Below are positions 58,430 to 64,000 of a stretch of 64,000 bases of DNA, one piece after another (position 1 is the first letter of the stretch; each line of letters opens with the position of its first letter). Source of the stretch: Tolypeutes matacus (lineage: Eukaryota > Chordata > Mammalia > Cingulata > Chlamyphoridae); NCBI GenBank assembly GCA_026826555.1, contig JAKSZT010054304.1:32246011-32310010 (forward strand), written 5' to 3'. The notes under the pieces were generated by a model that worked only from the letters and a program-made list of their open reading frames with translations, had not been told where the DNA came from and did no database searches. The translations under genes were made by a program, and so were the position numbers.

Positions 58430-58655
58430 GGCCTAGCCAAAGGAACAAATTAAAATTCCTGACAAGATAAAGTATTGAAAACAACTAATCAATGCTATTC
58501 ACACAAATCTCCTTAATCAATTCATGGCACTGAAAAATCATGCTAAAGAGATAAAGGATATTGAGAAGATACCGAGTGATCATAAAGATGGACAGATTTG
58601 TGGGAATGAAAGACACAAAGGATAAGATTAAAAATCCTGGATTTCAGGAACATGA
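58430..58655 (+). mobile_element. short L1 ORF1 fragment
   Basis: aaaggaacaaattaaaattcctgac and aatcatgctaaagagataaaggatattgag match the coiled-coil part of ORF1 (compare the minus-strand copy near 22020-22080). It is directly followed by a 5'UTR-like region of the next L1. No frame survives. Confidence 0.6.
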
Positions 58656-59465
58656 CCAACAAGTTAGGCAGATAAGGCTCAGGTCTTACTAAAACAACAA
58701 AGAAAGAACCAGAGTCTACCTTGGGAACCTGCTTTGGGGTACAGCAAGGCAAAACACTTCTTCATAACTCTGAGAAGAGTGAGGGTCAGAGAGAAGAAGC
58801 CAAAACAGGTAATCATGAGTTATTAAACATCCTGACTGCAGGGAAGGGCTACCCTCCCCGAACCCCAAGAAATTAAGTAAGGGTAACACCACTGACAAAT
58901 TGTATCTGAGAGGAGAGCAGATGTCATCCTCCCCGCTAGCTCCTTTGGATATATATAGAATGGGAAGGTTCTCTGAGTCACCTGGGAATGTACTGGACAG
59001 ATAGGGAAGCCAGGGGAAAATCATGGGTTGCTTGCCTTGGTGATGGAAGAAGCACACATACCTGGCCCTCAGGGTAGACAGCCTAGGTGGAGTCCATGGC
59101 TCCCTGCTCCAAACTGGAGTGTGAAGGCAGATTCCCTGTGAGGAAGAGGGATGTGGGAGGGTGGAGAGTGATTTCTTTGCTGTGAGTTTAGCCAGCTGGG
59201 TCCCCCTTGAATATCAAAAGGGACCCAGAATCAACAGGGAGAGGGGAGGGGGATCTCCTCAGGCAGGCTGTCACACCCAGTCACCTAGATTAAGAGAGGA
59301 ATTACATCAGAGAGGAGGCAGAGACAGGCAGTTGATCAAAAAGATTCCTGAAAACTGCAGGGAATCTAACCTACTGTAGAAAAGAGAAAAGCTAATCAAC
59401 TGAATAAACCCATCAAAATAAACAGGTGCCTAGATACCAATAAAAAATTGCAAGCCATACTAAGA

Positions 59466-60370
59466 AACAGGAAAACATGGCCCAGACAATGAATAGACTA
59501 AATACCAGGAAGTGATGCAGAACAAGGAACAACAAATCAGAGATGTCCAAGCAAACATCATGAATCAACTTAATGAAGTGATGGACAGGATTATGGATAT
59601 TAAGAAGACACTGAGAGAACATACTGAAAAAAATTGTAAACATTCATAAAAAGACAATAGATATGATGGTGATGAATGGCACAATCCAATAAATCATGAA
59701 TACACTGAAGCACACAACAGCAGATTTGAACAAGCAGAAGAAAGAATCAGTGATGTGGAAGACAGTACATCTGAAATCAAACAGATAGTAGAACAGACAG
59801 ATAAAAAGATTTAAAAAAAATTCAGCAGGGACTTAGGGATTTGAATGACAGCACAAAATGCAAACATATGCATTGTAGGCATCCTAGAGGGAGAAGAGAA
59901 GAGAAAGGAGACAGAAGGAGTGTTGGAGGAAATAATGGCTGAAAAATTCCCAACCCTATTGAGGGAGATGAACATACATGTCCAGAAAGCACAGAGCACT
60001 CCAAACAGTATAAATCCTAACAGCCCTATGCAAGACATATACTTGTCAAATTGTCCAATGATCAAGACAAAGAGAGAATACTGAAAGCAGCAAAAGAAAA
60101 GAGAACCATCACATACAAGGGAAGCTTGATAAGATTAAGTGCTGATTTCTAATCTGAAACCATGGATGCAAGAAGGCAGTGATATGATATATTTAAGGTA
60201 CTAACAGGAAGAAAACTTCCAGCCAAGAATTCTCTATTCAGCAAAGATGGCATTCAAAAATGAGGGAGAGCTCAAAATATTCACAGATAAACAGAAATTA
60301 AAAGAATATGTCAGTAAGAAACCTGCACTTCAAGAAATACTAAAGGGAGTTCTACAGGTTGAAAGGAAAA
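59466..60370 (+). pseudogene. L1 ORF1, broken
   Basis: The N-terminal and coiled-coil parts (59500-59830) are frame-shifted. The RNA-recognition part is readable at 59845-60084 (NICIVGILEGEEKRKETEGV, EIMAEKFPTLLREMNIHVQK, then AQSTPNSINPNSPMQ), matching the usual 'IIGIPEGEE' and 'APNRINPK' order. The C-terminal domain continues in other frames to about 60370. Confidence 0.8.
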
Positions 60371-60474
60371 AAAAGCAAGAGAGAGAGAGAGTTGGAGGAG
60401 AGTGTAAGAACAACAAATAAGATTAAACAAGAAATAAAAACAACATATAGCATACATAAACATAAAGAAAATAG

Positions 60475-63000
60475 GGCTAATGTAAATAATTCCTTGACAG
60501 TAATAGAATTGAATGTTAGTGGATTAAACTTACAGTCAAGAATAACAGATTGGCAGAATAGATCAGGAAGTATGACCCTTTGTATGCTGTCTACACGAAA
60601 CCCACCTTAAACCCAAGGATGCAAGGAGGCTGAAAGTGAATGGCTGGAAAACAATTTTATAAGAAAACAATAACCAAAAAAAAAGGGAAGAAGTAGCTGT
60701 ACTATATTGAACAAAATAGACTTTAAATGCAAAACTATTGTACAAGACAAAGAAGGACACTATATATTAATTAAAGGGGTAATCTACTGAGAAGAAAGAA
60801 CAATCGTAAACATTTAAGCACCTAACCAATGCACCACAAAATACATGAGGCAAACACTGGACAAACTAAATGGAGAAATAGATACCTCTACAATTGTAGT
60901 GGGGGATTTAATACACCATTATCACCATTCGACAGAACTCCTTGACAGAGAACCAATAAAGAAAGAAAGACTTTGAATACTACATTAGAGGACCTGACCC
61001 AATAGACAAATACAGAACATTATACCCAAATACAGTAAGCTATACATTCTTCTCAAGTGCACATGAATCTTTCTCCAGGATAGGTCACATGCTAGGCCAG
61101 AGTACAACTCTCAATGAAGTCATAAAGATAGAAATTATACAAAATAATTTCTCTGACCACAATGGAATGAAGCTGGAAATCAGTAAAGACCAGAAAACCA
61201 GATTAAGCACAAAGATATGGAAGTTAAACAACAAACTCTTAGACAAACAGTGGGTCAAGGAGGAAATCTCAAAAGAAATCAGAAACAACCATGAAACAAA
61301 AGAAAATGACAACAGAATGTATCAAAACCTATGGGATGCAGCCAAATCAGTACTGAAAGTGAAATTCATAGCCATAAATGCTTATATTAAAAAAGAAGAA
61401 AGAGCTAAAATCAAAGACTGAACTGCACACCTGGAGGAATTAGGAAATAAAAACAAAACAAACTAACCCCAAAGAAATTAGAAAAAAAGTAAAAACAAAC
61501 ATTACAACAGAACTAAATGAAACTGAAAATAATAAAGTACTAGAAAAAATAAACAAAACCAAAAGCTGGTTCTTCAAGAAGATTAAGAAAATTGACAAAC
61601 TCTTACCTAGACTAACAAATAAAAGAAGAGAGAAGATGCAAATACATAAAAATAAGAAATGAGGAAGGGGATATCAACACTGACCCTACAGAAATGAATG
61701 GTATCATAAGAGGATACTTTGAAAAATTATATGAAAACAAGATGGATAATACAGAGGAAATTTACAAATTCCTAAAAACACACGAGCAGCCTACATTGTC
61801 AAAAGGAGATGTGCTCAACAGAACAATCACATGTAATGAGATAAAATTACCCATCAAAAGCTTCCCAACTAAGAAGAGCCCAGGACCAGACTGCTTCACA
61901 GGTGAATTCTACCAAACATTCTGGAAAGAACTAACACCAATCCTGTTTAAATTCTTCCAAAAAATGGAAGTAGAGGGAACACTGCCTAACTCATTCTATA
62001 ATGCCAACATTACCCTAATACCAAAGCCAAATAAAGGCACCAAAAGAAAGGAAAACTATAGACTAATCTCTCTAATGAACCTAGATGCTAAAATCCTCAA
62101 CAAAATACTTGCTAACCATATTCAACAACACATCAAACTATTTATACAGCATGACCGAGTGTGTTTCATCCCTAGTATGCAAGAATGGTTCAACTTAAGA
62201 AAATCAATCAATGTAATACACCACATAAACAGATTGAAAGAAAAAACCCACATGATCATCTCTATAGATGCAGAAAAAGCATTGAACAAAATACAGCAGA
62301 CTTTCTTGATAAAAACACTACAAAAGATAGGAATAGAAGGAAACTTCCTCAACATGATAAAGGATATATATTCATATAAAGGATCATATTCAATGGTAAA
62401 ATCCTAAAAGCTTTCCCTCTAAGATCGAGAACAATACAAGGATGCCCACTTTCACTGCTTTTATTTAACATTGTGTTAGAAGTACTTGCTGAAGCACTTA
62501 GGCAAGAAAAATACATAAAACATACCCAATTTGGAAAGGAAGAAGTGAAAATTTCACTATTTGTAGATGACATGATCCTATACTTAGAAAGCACTGAGAA
62601 GTCTATAATAAAGCTTCTAGAGCTTATAAATGAGTTCAGTAAAGTTACTGGTTATAAGATCAACATGCAAAAATCAGTAGCATTTCTGTACACCAATAAT
62701 GAGGAATCTGAGGAGGTAATCAAGAAAAAATTCCCATTTACAGTAGCAACTAAAAGAATCAAATACCTAGGACTAAATTTAACTAATGATGTAAATGACA
62801 TATGCAGAAAGCTACACAACCCTGTTTAAAAGAAATAAAAGAAGACTTAAATAAATGGAAGTATATTCCCTGTTCATGGATTGGAAGACTAAACATCATT
62901 AAGATGTCTATCCCACTCAAACTGATCTACAGATTTAATGCAATCCCAATAAAAATCACCACAGCACTTTTTACTGAATTGGAAAAACTATGAAATTTAC
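60475..63000 (+). pseudogene. L1 ORF2 (endonuclease-reverse transcriptase), broken
   Basis: The endonuclease region starts near 60490 (NVSGLNLQSRITDWQNR) and its SDHNGMKLEI motif is at about 61150. The 110-codon frame 61089-61421 links to RT. RT is well preserved at 61694-62407 (237 codons: [50 protein letters not shown]) and 62473-62829, where residues 30-33 read FVDD in place of the usual FADD catalytic motif. The frames between these blocks are interrupted, so no complete enzyme is made. Confidence 0.88.
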
Positions 63001-63495
63001 CTGGAAGGGTAAGAGGCCCCGAAGAGCCAAAAACATATTGAAAAAGAAAAATGAAATAGGAGGTATCACACTACCTAACTTTAAAATATAGTACAAAGCT
63101 ACAGTGGTCAAAACTGCATGATATTGGCATAAGGATAGACATACTGACCAATGGAACCGAATTGAGAGTTCTGAAATAGATCATTGCATATACAGTAAAC
63201 TGATATTCAACAAGGCCACCAAGCCCATTCAACTGGGAGAGAATATTCTCTTCCACAAATGGTGCTGGGATAAATGGATATCCATATCCAAAGGAATGAG
63301 AGGGGAACACCATCTCACACCTTATACAAAAATTAACTCAAGATGGATCAAGAATCTAAATATAAGAGCTAAGACCATAAAGACCTAGGAAGATAATGTA
63401 GGGAAGCATCTATAGGACCTTGTATTAGAATATGGTTTCATGAGCTTTACACCCAAAGCACGAGCAATGAAAGAAAAAATAGGTAAATGGGATAC
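63001..63495 (+). pseudogene. L1 ORF2 region after the RT core
   Basis: This matches the complement of 1-690: ggaagggtaagaggccccgaagagcc, acagtggtcaaaactgcatgatattgg, aactgggagagaatattctc. It is frame-shifted, ends at the junction near 63496, and the C-terminal and 3'UTR parts are missing. Confidence 0.8.
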
Positions 63496-63904
63496 TCAAA
63501 AAGACAAAGTGCCAATTTTTCATCAGAAACCATGGAGGGAAGAAGGCAGTGTACAATATATTTAAGAAACTGAAAGAAAAAATGTCAGCCAAGGAATCTT
63601 TATCCTTTAAACTGTCATTCCCAAAATGAGGGTGAGTTTAACATTTTCACATAAATGTTATAAACAAGAGCCCAGCCTTACAAAAATATTAAAGGGAGTT
63701 TGGCATCCTGAAAGGGAAAGAAAGGACAGAGAAGCTTGGAGAAGAGTGTAGAAATGAAGATATTTAGTCAGGGTAACTAAAAGACATATAGTACTAAAAT
63801 ATAACTTAGGGAAGCCAAAAGATAACATTAACAAGTAATGCCTTTACAATAACGACATTGAATGCTAATGGATTGAACAAACTCTCCAATCAAAAGATAC
63901 AGAC

Positions 63905-63942
<38 letters not shown>

Positions 63943-64000
63943 GCCATCTACATGCTGGCTCTCAGAGACTTATCTTAGACACAAGGAACCAAATAGGCCA
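63496..64000 (+). mobile_element. second L1, ORF1 3' end to ORF2 start, leaving the window
   Basis: gtgccaatttttcatcagaaaccatgg, gaaggcagtgtacaatatatttaag and ttgaatgctaatggattgaac match the end of ORF1 and start of ORF2 (compare 60140-60530 in the previous L1). It is plus strand, diverged and broken by a (GT)n(AT)n run. Confidence 0.75.
63905..63942. repeat. (GT)n(AT)n microsatellite
   Basis: A compound dinucleotide repeat, about 38 bases, inside L1 sequence. Confidence 0.95.

Larger units (their letters stand above)
58660..63495 (+). mobile_element. L1 retrotransposon, 5'UTR to late ORF2, inactive
   Basis: Plus-strand L1 with 5'UTR (58660-59430), ORF1 (about 59466-60370), and ORF2 (about 60475-63480) cut before its C-terminal end. 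Near 63496 (gataggtaaatgggatactcaaaa) it changes abruptly to ORF1 sequence of another L1. It serves as the reference for seeing the deletion in the L1 at 31.6 kb. Stops and shifts affect both ORFs. Confidence 0.85.

Noticed and set aside
61694..62829. Possibility of an active L1 reverse transcriptase
   Set aside because: The 237- and 118-codon blocks are separated by stops. The endonuclease part is broken and the element lacks its 3' end.

Overview
This looks like intergenic, repeat-filled nuclear DNA from a placental mammal, most likely a xenarthran (armadillo, sloth or anteater). The lineage call rests on two tRNA-derived SINEs (25906-26007 plus strand, 51929-52119 minus strand) that resemble the DAS family. 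It is supported by LTRs and LINE-1 (L1) untranslated regions that I associate with Xenarthra from memory. The sequence is AT-rich, and I see no intact host gene, exon structure or functional RNA gene. Nearly every long open frame is a relic of a transposable element, a retrocopy, or chance.

Layout. 1-6.2 kb holds an L1 fragment, a small retrocopy with a perfect 16-bp target-site duplication (TSD), and a Tigger1-like DNA transposon split by an LTR. 6.2-16 kb is mostly unassigned AT-rich DNA with L1 tails and LTRs. 16.7-24.3 kb is a nearly complete minus-strand L1 whose 5'UTR is an array of about fourteen ~110-bp repeats. 24.3-29.7 kb has MLT1-like, SINE, LTR and old L1 pieces. 29.7-39.8 kb is a nested stack: an old minus-strand L1 is split by a younger plus-strand L1, which is split by an LTR (5-bp TSD) and by a polyadenylated retrocopy of a class I-like endogenous retrovirus (ERV) transcript (13-bp TSD).

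41-45.2 kb is ERV-L-like: a solo LTR with perfect TSD, and a 5' LTR, tRNA-Leu-like primer-binding site and degenerate gag, all on the minus strand. 48.2-49.6 kb is a processed pseudogene of POLDIP2. 55.9-64 kb is an old L1 broken by two LTRs, then a younger L1 with recognisable but broken ORF1 and ORF2, then the start of one more L1 that leaves the window.

The parts do not form a pathway. They record successive retrotransposition in a region with little visible constraint. I found no convincing undescribed biological system. The most informative items are the L1 5'UTR monomer array, the L1-mobilised ERV retrocopy and the nested insertions. Family names come from recognising sequence by eye, and boundaries marked approximate may be off by tens of bases.
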